A stretch of DNA of 64,000 bases. It comes from Anaerolineae bacterium (GTDB taxonomy: Bacteria; Chloroflexota; Anaerolineae; Aggregatilineales; Phototrophicaceae). Made by a program: the position numbers and the translations under genes. Below, in pieces: positions 25,043 through 33,803 of this stretch. Numbering within the stretch: the first letter of the stretch is position 1; each line of letters opens with the position of its first letter. Below the pieces are notes generated by a model. That model searched no databases, was not told where the DNA came from, and was given only the letters and a program-made list of their open reading frames with translations. The stretch lies in the NCBI GenBank assembly GCA_022841825.1, contig JALHQT010000005.1, positions 62,001 to 126,000 of the forward strand, written 5' to 3'.

Positions 25043-25095
25043 GACGAGGCATGCACCTTCACACGCGACTCCGCAGGTGTGTCATGCCTTGCGTC
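25043..25095. repeat. Long imperfect palindromic element
   Basis: Arms GACGAGGCATGCACCT and AGGTGTGTCATGCC-TTGCGTC flank a 15-nt centre. The outer GACGAGGCATG matches the palindromic family core, so this looks like a copy split by a second hairpin. Confidence 0.6.
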
Positions 25096-25113
25096 GGCGA
25101 GAACATGCTCGAT

Positions 25114-25140
25114 AAAAAAGGGGGCGCACGCTGCGCCCCC
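25114..25140 (-). terminator. Rho-independent terminator of lpdA
   Basis: GGGGGCGCA (25120-25128) and TGCGCCCCC (25132-25140) form a 9-bp stem with a 3-nt loop. On the minus strand it is followed by six U residues (A run at 25114-25119). It lies 56 bp beyond the lpdA stop. Confidence 0.9.
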
Positions 25141-25171
25141 ACTCATCACCTTTGGCCTCATCACCTTTGGC

Positions 25172-25191
25172 GGACGACACATGGGTCGTCC
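25172..25191. repeat. Palindromic element copy, GGACGAC core
   Basis: GGACGACACATGGGTCGTCC, arms GGACGAC/GTCGTCC with a 6-nt centre. It lies 4 bp beyond the lpdA stop, before the terminator. A direct repeat TCATCACCTTTGGC occurs just before it (25143-25171). Confidence 0.7.
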
Positions 25192-25195
25192 ACTA

Positions 25196-26602
<1,407 letters not shown>

Positions 26603-26637
26603 GATGATCTCCAGATGTGATTGAGCGGAACGTACGC

Positions 26638-26646
26638 ATTATACCA
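26638..26646 (-). promoter_or_regulatory. Extended -10 promoter of lpdA
   Basis: Minus strand TGGTATAAT, i.e. TG-N-TATAAT, about 36 bp before the lpdA start. No good -35 is visible at the usual distance, which fits an extended -10 type. Confidence 0.6.
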
Positions 26647-26687
26647 AACGCACTGAGGATGAGGGTATCACCAGCAGAATACCGCGC

Positions 26688-27782
26688 TTAAGGCTGGTCC
26701 TGCGTTCGCCGCCGGAGCCGCATCTGGCGCACCACACTATAGGTGACCAGGAAGACGATGACGACCAGCAAAATGACCAGCAGCGACACCAGCACGGCAA
26801 GCGAGAACACGAGGAGCGCCGCGCGTGGGTCTTGGGGGTTTGTCTGCGCTTCGCCGCCTTCTGCCACCTGGGCAGTGGCAGCCGCATCCGTAGGCTGGAT
26901 AGACGAAGTGGCATTAAGAGACACAGCAGCGGATGGGGTCACGGCAGGCGAAGCAGTGGGCGCTCCGGCATGGAGGACAGCTTGCGATGCATCAAGCACG
27001 GGGGCATTCACCGAGCGTGGCAGCAGTCCTATCGGCAAGCCCACTACCGTCGAAAGCTGGACGGCGACGGGATCGCTCATCTCACCACTGGGAGTAAGCC
27101 GGGCGTCCAACGGGATTTCCACCTGCGTCCCAACCGCCAACACCTGCCGGTGCCCGCCCAGCGAGACGGTGATCGTGCCATCCAGCGCGCTGACGGTCAT
27201 CGCTTTGTCCGGCTGCGCCTGAATGAATGCCGTGCCTGCTGCCTCGATGGTGACCCCGTTGACCGTCAATTTGACCCGCTGCATGTCCTGTGGGGTCTGT
27301 ACCAGCAGCCCATCGGCAGGACCTTCGGCACAGCGGATGCCTGTAACCCCCGTCTCAAGGCGAAAAATCTGCATCGGTTGGGCATCTGGCGAGAGCGGGT
27401 TTGCTTCGATACGAGTGTCGCCCAGGAGCAGGAACGTAGCGTTCAGCCCGGGCAGGGTATCCGGCAGGTTCGCTTGCAGGCGCAGCAGCGCAACGCCCCA
27501 CTCACCCTCGTCGAGGTTCATCGGTGCCGTCGTCAGTGCACTCACATCCAGCACGGAGATGATCTCGCCAACATTGAACGGCAGCGACGAGTCGCCCTCA
27601 CGGGCTTTCGCTTCTACGCGGAAGTAGCCGTGACAAGCCTGGTTACGTCCCGTTGCGGAACATGCCTCGCTGACCAAATCGATTGCGCGCTGCATGATAG
27701 CGCTGCACTGTTCCTGCGCATAAGCGCTCGTCGTCCATGCCAGAAGGATGAAGAGCACGACCGTGCGGATCGCTTGTTTCAA
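26688..27782 (-). CDS. FecR-like exported protein with C-terminal membrane anchor
   Basis: A 364-residue protein starting at TTG 27782. A signal peptide (residues 1-22, cleavage after SAYA) precedes EQCSAIMQRAIDLVSEACSATGRNQACHGYFRVEA. Residues about 180-230 (GTAFIQAQPDKAMTVSALDGTITVSLGGHRQVLAVGTQVEI) follow the FecR-domain pattern of a beta-rich signalling or sensor fold. Residues 285-320 are Ala/Thr-rich, and a single C-terminal helix (AALLVFSLAVLVSLLVILLVVIVFLVTYSVV) is followed by a basic tail. It is paralogous to the next minus-strand gene over its first 250 residues but has a membrane anchor where the other has a Gly/Asn tail. Confidence 0.8.
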   Translation of the reverse strand: MKQAIRTVVLFILLAWTTSAYAQEQCSAIMQRAIDLVSEACSATGRNQACHGYFRVEAKAREGDSSLPFNVGEIISVLDVSALTTAPMNLDEGEWGVALLRLQANLPDTLPGLNATFLLLGDTRIEANPLSPDAQPMQIFRLETGVTGIRCAEGPADGLLVQTPQDMQRVKLTVNGVTIEAAGTAFIQAQPDKAMTVSALDGTITVSLGGHRQVLAVGTQVEIPLDARLTPSGEMSDPVAVQLSTVVGLPIGLLPRSVNAPVLDASQAVLHAGAPTASPAVTPSAAVSLNATSSIQPTDAAATAQVAEGGEAQTNPQDPRAALLVFSLAVLVSLLVILLVVIVFLVTYSVVRQMRLRRRTQDQP

Positions 27783-27939
27783 GATCCCGTCCGTTCATAA
27801 TCCCATCATACGCCAATCATACCTCACACACGATGCAGGTTAAGATCAGTGTTTACTTCTATTGTAACAGCATCAGGGCATGGAAAGGATTAACTAGACG
27901 AAGTTGGTACGAAGCGAGGAGGGGGTGAGAGACTAAACG

Positions 27940-29085
27940 TCAACCATTATTACCGCGACCATTGCCGTTGCCAGGATTCTCGCCGCTGTTGCCACCTCCT
28001 CCGCCATTTCCATTGCCGCCCCCGTTACCACCATTCCCACCGCTGTTGCCGCCGCCACCTCCTCCCCCATTCCCGTTACCGCCGCCCCCATTGCCGGGAT
28101 TTCCGCTGCTGTTCCCGTTCCCCGTACCGGGGCTTTGCGAGCAGTTCGCTGCTTCCCAGGCAGATCGCCCACCGGGTTGTCCACTCCAGGGAGGATTCCC
28201 GGTCCCCGGGTTTCCAGGGCTGCACCAATCGACGGCGGCAGGTGCCTGCCCGTCGCTTTGAGAAGAGGGTGAGTCTACAGAAACGCCATCTTCATCAGAA
28301 CCGGGACTCACGACAGGGGTGTCGAGCACTGACAGCGGAAGCTGGCTCAAACGCTCTTCATCGAAAGGCTGAGGCTGTACGACCAAAGACGACGTGGAAG
28401 ACAGACGCAGGCTTTCGCCAGGCATGACCAACAGATCGATCCCATTCGCCTGCAAAGCTGCCGAGCCTTCAAGCGTCGTCACGGTCAATGAATTCGGTTC
28501 ATCCGCCTGAAACAGCACGGTAGAACCGAGGCTGACATCGACATTGTTGATGTTGAGAGTTACGCGCTCAGCGGCATCATGCGGTGTCTGGATCAGCAGT
28601 CCATCCAGGGCAGCGGCGTCACAGCGCACGCCCGTGATACCGGTCTGCAACCGGATCGCCTGCATTGGGCGGGTGCTCGTGCCGTCACCTACATCAGCGA
28701 TTTCCGCATCGCCAAACAGGAGGAAGGTGGCGTTACTCCCCGGCAGCATGTCCGGCAGATTTGCCTGAACGCGCATGAACGCGACGCCCCAGTGCCCGGT
28801 CACGACATCCAGCGGCTGCGTGCGCAGCGTCCGGATTGCCTCCAGGTCAACGATATCTCCGACGTCAAACTGGAAGGATTCGCCGGGTGTACGGGGTTCA
28901 GCCTCAACCTGTAGATAGCCATGACAAGCCTGATTACGCCCGGTATCAGCGCAGGTCGCTTCGACAGCCGCAAGCGCTTGCTGGACGGTGGCGCTGCATT
29001 GTTGAGCAACTGCGAGAATTGGAAATCCAAGGGAACAAAGGAGGACCCATGACACCAGCACGGTTACACGAGAAAAGCGCTTCAT
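27940..29085 (-). CDS. FecR-like exported protein with a long Gly/Asn-rich tail
   Basis: A 381-residue paralogue of the protein at 26688-27782. ATG 29085 is chosen because it puts a signal peptide first (MKRFSRVTVLVSWVLLCSLG, cut after LAVA). The body keeps QQCSATVQQALAAVEATCADTGRNQACHGYLQVEAEP and a FecR-like GSTVLFQADEPNSLTVTTLEGSAALQANGIDLLVMPGESL. After VDWCSPGNPGTGNPPW comes a tail of about 75 residues made almost only of Gly and Asn (NGGGGNGNGGGGG type), which is disordered and may bind surfaces or assemble. No anchor is visible, so the protein is probably released or attached through the tail. Confidence 0.8.
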   Translation of the reverse strand: MKRFSRVTVLVSWVLLCSLGFPILAVAQQCSATVQQALAAVEATCADTGRNQACHGYLQVEAEPRTPGESFQFDVGDIVDLEAIRTLRTQPLDVVTGHWGVAFMRVQANLPDMLPGSNATFLLFGDAEIADVGDGTSTRPMQAIRLQTGITGVRCDAAALDGLLIQTPHDAAERVTLNINNVDVSLGSTVLFQADEPNSLTVTTLEGSAALQANGIDLLVMPGESLRLSSTSSLVVQPQPFDEERLSQLPLSVLDTPVVSPGSDEDGVSVDSPSSQSDGQAPAAVDWCSPGNPGTGNPPWSGQPGGRSAWEAANCSQSPGTGNGNSSGNPGNGGGGNGNGGGGGGGNSGGNGGNGGGNGNGGGGGNSGENPGNGNGRGNNG

Positions 29086-29440
29086 ACAGCACACAATCCG
29101 GGACAAAAGCCCAGCCTGCTCCATAACATCCACACAAAGTATAGATCGCTTCGAGAGCACATGCGCACGAATTCCCCAATGCTCATGAACATGCGCTGAC
29201 ACAGCGGCAGACAAATCTGTGGAAGCGTGATTTCGCAGATTGCAGCGCGTGGTTCTTCATCAAAGACAACCAAGCCTTGCAAAAGAAAAACCGCAGTCCT
29301 GCGTTTACTTGGGTGGGTGGGGGAGGTGCAGGGCTGCGGTTTGACTTACTTATGATAGTAATGGCAAACCATCGTCGCAAAACCTTGACGTTTTGCCCAA
29401 AATCGTCCAGGTTTGCTTGACGAATTCTCAAAAACGCAAA
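29086..29440. other. Intergenic stretch upstream of the second FecR-like gene
   Basis: About 355 bp without a convincing gene. It contains the Sua5 terminator hairpin at 29288-29342 and nothing else that could be supported; minus-strand frames in front of 29085 lack family features. Confidence 0.5.
29284..29342 (-). terminator. Long hairpin terminator of the Sua5 gene, with a G-rich loop
   Basis: AAACCGCAGTCCTG (29288-29301) pairs with CAGGGCTGCGGTTT (29329-29342), one mismatch in 14. On the minus strand the stem is followed by a T-rich run (TTTTTCTTTT). The 27-nt loop holds GGGTGGGTGGGGGAGG on the plus strand. Confidence 0.7.
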
Positions 29441-30493
29441 TCAATCCTCGACAGCAATGATCTGCCCCTCGGCTGCCCGCAGCAGCCGATCATAAATCGC
29501 GTCGCCCAGCCCGGCGCGTGGCAGCGCCCGCACCAGAATCACGTCAACACCTTGCGCATCCAGCGCCCGCAGCGATGAAAACAGCTTCGCGCCGACGCCT
29601 TCCAGGTCTCGCTCATCACCCATGACTTCAGTCACCGCGCCCAGTGGGGCAAAGTGCGCGACATCGTCGCCTATCGCCAGGACACCCACACGCTTGCCTT
29701 CATGCGTGTAACGCTGCGTGTCGTTTTGCATCCGCTCCAGCACAGCACCAGCGCTGCCCGTGTACAGCAGGACGCGGGCGCGCGGCGAGTAATGCTTGAT
29801 CAGCATCCCAGGTGCGGGAGTCGCGTCCTCGGTGTCTATCATGCGCTGCTTCTGCGTGACGTTCGGGATGACCACACGCAGTGCTTCCAGCGTGACCGCG
29901 CCAGGACGCAGGATGGCGGGGACTTCCCCGGTCAAGTCCAGCACGGTCGACTCCAAGCCCATCTTTGCCGCGCCGCCGTCCAGAAGAAACTCAATCTTTC
30001 CGTCTAGATCTTCCAGGACATGCGCCGCAGTCGTCGCGCTGGGTCGGCTGAACGTATTGGCGCTCGGCGCGGCAATCGGGATCTGTGCTGCCTTGAGCAG
30101 TGCGCGGATCACGCTTCCGCTCGGCATACGCACAGCGACTGTATCCAGCCCTGCGGAGACGGTTGCCGGAATAATTGGGCGGCGCTTGACGACGAGCGTC
30201 AGCGCGCCGGGCCAGAAGTGTTCCGCCAACCGAAGCGCCAGCATGGGCGGGTGCTCGGCAACCAGATAAAGCTGCGCCAGATCCTGGATGTGGACGATGA
30301 TCGGATCGTTGGCGGGGCGTCCCTTCGCCTGGAAGATGCGCGCAACCGCCGCCGCGTCAAGGGCATTCGCGCCTAAGCCGTACACCGTCTCCGTCGGGAA
30401 AGCGACCAGCTCCCCGCGCCGAAGTGCGTCCGCTGCGATGCGTAAACCGACGCTTTCCGGCTGTGCGGGGTCAATCGTGAAGATGCGTGTCAT
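29441..30493 (-). CDS. L-threonylcarbamoyladenylate synthase (Sua5/YwlC type)
   Basis: A 350-residue enzyme making threonylcarbamoyl-AMP for the t6A37 modification of ANN-decoding tRNAs. The YrdC domain occupies about 1-205: GELVAFPTETVYGLGANALD, IFQAKGRPANDPIIVHI, FWPGALTLVV, VAVRMPSG, PIAAPSANTFSRPSATTA. The C-terminal Sua5 domain follows after a linker (PAPGMLIKHYSPRARVLLY, VGVLAIGDD, DAQGVDVILVRALP). ATG 30493 starts the conserved part; a TTG 51 bp upstream overlaps the previous gene. It is 19 bp after the DUF1385 gene on the same strand. Confidence 0.95.
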   Translation of the reverse strand: MTRIFTIDPAQPESVGLRIAADALRRGELVAFPTETVYGLGANALDAAAVARIFQAKGRPANDPIIVHIQDLAQLYLVAEHPPMLALRLAEHFWPGALTLVVKRRPIIPATVSAGLDTVAVRMPSGSVIRALLKAAQIPIAAPSANTFSRPSATTAAHVLEDLDGKIEFLLDGGAAKMGLESTVLDLTGEVPAILRPGAVTLEALRVVIPNVTQKQRMIDTEDATPAPGMLIKHYSPRARVLLYTGSAGAVLERMQNDTQRYTHEGKRVGVLAIGDDVAHFAPLGAVTEVMGDERDLEGVGAKLFSSLRALDAQGVDVILVRALPRAGLGDAIYDRLLRAAEGQIIAVED

Positions 30494-30512
30494 CGCAGGA
30501 AGCGCTTGCTCA

Positions 30513-31526
30513 TCAGTCTCCGGCAGGGACGGGCTGCGCAGCAACCGCAGCGTCGTTCGACTTCGCCTGTTCCTCGGTCATGATGCTTTCAGACACGAGC
30601 ACGCGCTTGAACGCCGCAATCGCCACCTCGATCATGTCGAGATCCGGCTGGCGAGTCGTCAGGTGTTGCAGCGCGAGGTTCGGCTTAATCAGAATGCGGA
30701 TGATCGGGTTATCGATGTTGCGCGCCGTGTAGCGGATGATTTCGTAGGCAATCCCCGCGACAATGGGGATGCCGATCACACGTGAAAGGACGAGAAGCGG
30801 AAAATCGGGACGCCCGATCAGCGAGAAGAGCAGCACGCTCACCAGCATCACCGTCAGCAGGAAGGCAGTGCCGCAGCGCGGATGCTCAATCGGATACTTC
30901 GCTACGATCTCCGGCGTCAGTTCCGCACCCGCTTCATAGGCGTTAATCGTCTTGTGTTCCGCACCGTGATAGCCAAACAGCCGCTTGACATCCGGGATGA
31001 ACGAGATCGCCCAGATGTAAGCGACGAGCAGCACGATCTGGATCACGCCTTCGATCAGGTTGATGATGATCGGACCCGCGCTCCACACCTGCTGCACCGT
31101 GCCGTCGGCTGCCGTGACATCGACCGCGTAAGTCGTCGGGATGCTGAGGAGGTTGCCGATGCCGCTCGACGCCAGCAGCGGCACGAAGAAGAATAAGCCA
31201 ATGCCGAACAGCAGCGACACGCCAATCGTGGCAATGCCAACCGGACCGGTAAAGCTGATCTTCTCTTCCTCTTCGCTTACGGCGACATCTGCCGCCCACA
31301 TCAGTGCCCGCGTACCCAAGCCGAGCGCATCCCACAAGCCAACCAACCCGCGCAGGAACGGCGTGCGCGCCATCCGTCCGCGATAGACCGTCGCGTTGAG
31401 CGGCTCTTCGTGGATGACAATCTCTTTCGACTTTTCCTTGCGCACGGCAATGGCAGCTTTGTGCGCTCCGCGCATCATCACGCCTTCGATGACTGCCTGC
31501 CCGCCGTAGAAGAATTCTTTCGCCAT
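30513..31526 (-). CDS. DUF1385 membrane protein (YqhQ-like)
   Basis: A 337-residue polytopic protein of the DUF1385 family. It has the family's signature start FFYGGQAVIEGVMMRGAHK, then four to five hydrophobic segments (GIATIGVSLLFGIGLFFFVPLLA, IIINLIEGVIQIVLLVAYIWAISF, FLLTVMLVSVLLFSLIG, VIGIPIVAGIAYEIIRY) and the conserved RLFGYHGAEHKTINAYEAG and HPRCGTAFLL. The role is unknown; the conserved His and Glu residues suggest metal binding or catalysis at the membrane. It is directly upstream of the Sua5 gene. The C-terminal 20 residues are variable. Confidence 0.92.
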   Translation of the reverse strand: MAKEFFYGGQAVIEGVMMRGAHKAAIAVRKEKSKEIVIHEEPLNATVYRGRMARTPFLRGLVGLWDALGLGTRALMWAADVAVSEEEEKISFTGPVGIATIGVSLLFGIGLFFFVPLLASSGIGNLLSIPTTYAVDVTAADGTVQQVWSAGPIIINLIEGVIQIVLLVAYIWAISFIPDVKRLFGYHGAEHKTINAYEAGAELTPEIVAKYPIEHPRCGTAFLLTVMLVSVLLFSLIGRPDFPLLVLSRVIGIPIVAGIAYEIIRYTARNIDNPIIRILIKPNLALQHLTTRQPDLDMIEVAIAAFKRVLVSESIMTEEQAKSNDAAVAAQPVPAGD

Positions 31527-31557
31527 GTCTCATCCTCAAGTACTGCGTAAACAGTGC

Positions 31558-31671
31558 CGAGTGCGGAGTGCGGAGTACTGAGTTATCGATGCGCCACGAG
31601 GTGCGAAATGCCGTCCAGGGCTTTTCGTGCCTCGCACTCAGTACCCAGTACTCAGTACTCAGTACTCACGA
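31558..31671. repeat. Tandem low-complexity repeats GAGTGCG and AGTACTC
   Basis: GAGTGCGGAGTGCGGAGTAC on the left (31559-31578) and CAGTACTCAGTACTCAGTAC on the right (about 31646-31668), partly complementary to each other. The gap between the glycosidase-like gene and the DUF1385 gene consists almost entirely of this. Related strings occur at 57807-57865 and 63211-63380. Confidence 0.75.
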
Positions 31672-33049
31672 GATCAAGTTCAACCACGCCAGACGGGGCG
31701 ATCTCCATGACCTGGAAATCGCCTGCCGACTGAATCACTATCGCCGGATTGCCGCCGACAGCGCAGGCATCGACCGCGTTGCAGAGCGCGCCCGGCAGCG
31801 TGATCGTGTATTGCCCGTCCATCGGTCGGATGGGCATGATCATACCATATTGATCGAGAAGCTGCGCCTCTTCATCTGTCGCAGCAATCTGTACCTGCGT
31901 GGGCAGCCCGCTGCGCGCCCAGGCGACGATGATCGCACGTTCGCCCGCGTCGAGACGAACCACGTCGAGCGTCTCGCTGCGCGCAAGTGCCCCGTCCGTC
32001 ACGTCCGCGAATTCACGGACGATCATGCCCCAGGTGGCGTAGGCGGGGCGCAGCGTGCCGTCAGGACGCAGGATGCCAAACGACTCGCCGCCGGGGGGCA
32101 GCGCGAAATCGTTCAGCTTGTAGACGGCGATGGCATCCGCCCCGCCAGCCAGCCCCAGCGCCGCCGCCTGCAGCAGGAAAGCCGCCTGCTGGTCAAGTGT
32201 GATCTGCCAGGTCGGGCGTTCAACGCGCCAGTCGGGATCGAGGTTGGGCGAAGCGTTCGTCTCATTGATCCAAATCGCCTTGTCGCCCAATCCATAGCGT
32301 TCGAGCAGCGCGCGCGTCTCCGTCACGATCTGCCACACGGTCTCGGTGCGGTAGTAGATGTGCAGCGTCACAACATCGAAGTAGAAACCGTGCGCGGGCG
32401 CGGCGGGGTCGGCGGTCAGAATTTCGAGCAGGCGGTCGAGGTAGAGCCGCCGCCCGGCGTTCACATCGTGCCAGTACGTCGTCCCGGCGAGGTGGATACG
32501 CGCATCGGGATCGCTTTCGCGTGCGGCAAGCGCGGCGACGCGCACCATCTGCGCGTAGTCTTCGACGGTGCCCTCGAAGATGAAGCCATAGGTCTCGCGC
32601 GTGATGTCCGGCTCGTTCCAGATAATCCAGCGGTGGATGCCGAGCGGGGCGTAGTATTCGGCGGCGCGGCGCATGAAGTTCGCCCACAGGTTGCCGGGAT
32701 CGTCGAGCGGCAGCGATAAGCCGCGCGGCACCCCGGCGTTGAGCAAGCCGTCGGTCGCCCACCCCGGCGTGTGCTTGACGATAGCGACGACTTCGCGGTC
32801 GCACGCCTGGGCATCGCGCAGCCACTGCGCATCGACATTGAGCGTGTTCCAGTCGCCGGGACCTGTCGGCTGAATCTGCGCCCAATCGAAGATGATGCGT
32901 TCCCAGCCGACGCCGAGCGCGCAGGCTTCATCCGGCATCCAGAAGCCTTCGACCACCCCGAACGGGTTGGGTGGGTCGGGCGGCTGGGCGGCGCTAGGAG
33001 CAGTCTGAACCGCCAAGACGCACAGGACGCAGACAAGCAGGTAGCGCAC
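31652..33049 (-). CDS. Exported glycoside-hydrolase-like protein (clan A TIM barrel)
   Basis: A 465-residue secreted protein. GTG 33049 is chosen: AGGA lies eight bases upstream and the product opens with a signal peptide (VRYLLVCVLCVLAVQTAPSA). A longer reading from 33115 would translate a palindromic repeat in a phase not used elsewhere. The mature protein is a (beta/alpha)8 hydrolase: HRWIIWNEPDI carries the likely acid/base Glu (N-E-P), and AIWINETNASP the likely nucleophile Glu. Other strands include VVAIVKHTPGWA and FDVVTLHIYY. This resembles GH39/GH5-like enzymes; substrate is unknown. The signal-peptide codons coincide with a dispersed CCGCCAAGACGC repeat. The stop codon lies in the AGTACTC repeat. 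Confidence 0.8.
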   Translation of the reverse strand: MRYLLVCVLCVLAVQTAPSAAQPPDPPNPFGVVEGFWMPDEACALGVGWERIIFDWAQIQPTGPGDWNTLNVDAQWLRDAQACDREVVAIVKHTPGWATDGLLNAGVPRGLSLPLDDPGNLWANFMRRAAEYYAPLGIHRWIIWNEPDITRETYGFIFEGTVEDYAQMVRVAALAARESDPDARIHLAGTTYWHDVNAGRRLYLDRLLEILTADPAAPAHGFYFDVVTLHIYYRTETVWQIVTETRALLERYGLGDKAIWINETNASPNLDPDWRVERPTWQITLDQQAAFLLQAAALGLAGGADAIAVYKLNDFALPPGGESFGILRPDGTLRPAYATWGMIVREFADVTDGALARSETLDVVRLDAGERAIIVAWARSGLPTQVQIAATDEEAQLLDQYGMIMPIRPMDGQYTITLPGALCNAVDACAVGGNPAIVIQSAGDFQVMEIAPSGVVELDLVSTEY

Positions 33050-33061
33050 CTGCGCGATCCT

Positions 33062-33085
33062 GTAGGGATGAGGTGTGCCTCGTCC
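33062..33085. repeat. Palindromic element copy upstream of the glycosidase-like gene
   Basis: GTAG then GGATGAGGTGTGCCTCGTCC, a slightly decayed copy. It lies 13 bp upstream of the GTG start chosen for the gene, in the mRNA leader. Confidence 0.7.
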
Positions 33086-33131
33086 GTCATTTCGGTGAGT
33101 CTCGTCACTCTTCACTCGTCACCTATCACTT

Positions 33132-33308
33132 TCACGTCGTGATTAACCGCACCAGCCCGACCATCGCCATGTAGATCCCTGTCAGCACGAGCATCATCTC
33201 CAGCCACCGCAGTCGCCTGATGCGCGCCGGGGGATACACCGCGCCGATCAGCCACTGCGGCTTAATCACGCACAGCATCCCGAAGAGAAAGAGCAGGAGG
33301 TCAGCCAT
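33132..33308 (-). CDS. Small membrane protein, two transmembrane helices
   Basis: A 58-residue protein from ATG 33308 (MADLLLFLFGMLCVIKPQWLIG), or 74 residues from ATG 33356. It has two hydrophobic helices, the second WLEMMLVLTGIYMAMVGLVRL, separated by a short basic loop with PPARIRRLR. No family is recognised. It is upstream of the glycosidase-like gene on the same strand, separated by 82 bp of repeats. Confidence 0.55.
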   Translation of the reverse strand: MADLLLFLFGMLCVIKPQWLIGAVYPPARIRRLRWLEMMLVLTGIYMAMVGLVRLITT

Positions 33309-33427
33309 CGGACGATTTTCGCGGCGCGGCTTCACACTGCGCTGCCTTCTCTGCATAGGATGACGTGGCGTTCCCTTGACACATACTCTATCCTCAAGTC
33401 AGAAGATCATAGAGGCAGGAAGAGATC

Positions 33428-33781
33428 ATGACAAAACATCGGATTTATACAATGGCTTTCGCCAGGGTCTATCCTGAGTATGTCGCCAAGGCGGAGCGCA
33501 AAGGACGAACGAAAGCTGAAGTGGATGAGATCATTCACTGGCTGACAGGCTATGATCAGTCAGCGTTAGAAGCGCAACTGGTAAAGGGAACGGACTGCGA
33601 GACGTTTCTTGCCGAAGCGCCGCAGCTCAATCCTTCGCGCGCGCTGATCAAGGGCGTGGTGTGCGGCGTGCGCGTCGAAGACATTGAAGAACCGACGATG
33701 CGGGAAATTCGCTACCTGGACAAGCTCATCGACGAGCTGGCGAAGGGAAAAGCGATGGAGAAGATCTTGCGAAAGGCATAA
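33428..33781 (+). CDS. DUF2200 family protein
   Basis: A 117-residue soluble protein covering the whole DUF2200 family: [42 protein letters not shown], then [15 protein letters not shown]-like [18 protein letters not shown] and [25 protein letters not shown] lies just before ATG 33428. The family is widespread and of unknown function. It is a single gene between minus-strand genes, convergent with recJ. Confidence 0.92.
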   Translation: MTKHRIYTMAFARVYPEYVAKAERKGRTKAEVDEIIHWLTGYDQSALEAQLVKGTDCETFLAEAPQLNPSRALIKGVVCGVRVEDIEEPTMREIRYLDKLIDELAKGKAMEKILRKA

Positions 33782-33803
33782 TCTCTTCGAGAGAAACGCG
33801 CCT

